From NCBI GenBank assembly GCA_946480525.1, contig CAMLLA010000303.1:1-5035 (forward strand): a DNA stretch of 5,035 nt, read 5' to 3'. This DNA is from an uncultured Asticcacaulis sp. GTDB lineage: Bacteria; Pseudomonadota; Alphaproteobacteria; Caulobacterales; Caulobacteraceae. Positions 5,009 to 5,035 of the stretch are shown piece by piece. The position numbers were made by a program, and so were the translations under genes. Position 1 is the stretch's first letter. Each line of letters starts with the position of its first letter. The notes beneath the pieces are model-generated. The model did not search any database and had not been told where the DNA came from. It was given only the letters and a program-made list of their open reading frames with translations.

Positions 5009-5035
5009 GGTCCGTACTCAATCAGGTTCTGTCGC

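Noticed and set aside
1..5035. CRISPR array, insertion sequence or prophage
   Set aside because: No regularly spaced repeats, transposase, integrase or phage structural motifs are seen on either strand.

Overview
The window looks like chromosomal DNA of a GC-rich alphaproteobacterium. Codon choice is strongly G/C-ending in most genes, and one small protein carries the DESFPASDPPS tail that is common in short alphaproteobacterial proteins. A member of the Caulobacterales (Caulobacter/Asticcacaulis type) would fit, but this is inference from style and gene content; no rRNA or marker gene is present to prove it.

Layout: (1) bases 1-103 hold the last 33 codons of an unidentified plus-strand gene. 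(2) Bases 121-569 hold two small minus-strand genes, a 57-residue DESFPASDPPS protein and an 83-residue two-helix membrane protein, 23 nt apart and probably co-transcribed from a candidate promoter near 593-621. (3) Bases 570-1431 are the least orderly part: a gene-poor stretch followed by a plus-strand hypothetical ORF whose last ~145 codons look like a real, probably exported, protein but whose first ~70 codons do not. Its codon use is less GC-biased than that of its neighbours, so it may be acquired and/or 5'-truncated. (4) Bases 1502-2451 (minus) encode a six-helix membrane protein and a winged-helix regulator whose start codon overlaps the membrane gene's stop (ATGA). A perfect 9-bp inverted repeat covers the membrane gene's start codon and is a good operator candidate. 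(5) Bases 2525-3592 (minus) encode a single-domain mannose-1-phosphate guanylyltransferase. (6) A 234-bp divergent intergenic region separates it from (7) an AGE-family epimerase/isomerase (3827-5008, plus), plausibly a mannose-6-phosphate isomerase.

How the genes may work together: the two sugar enzymes probably supply GDP-mannose for surface polysaccharide. The guanylyltransferase lacks the C-terminal isomerase domain found in bifunctional ManC enzymes, and the divergent AGE-fold protein could supply that missing step. The membrane protein/regulator pair resembles other coupled 'membrane protein plus small HTH' modules, in which the regulator controls its own operon. I see no phage, CRISPR, IS or tRNA signature, and no clear case for a wholly new system. 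The items most worth checking are the start-codon palindrome, the membrane/regulator pair and the odd ORF at 772-1431.
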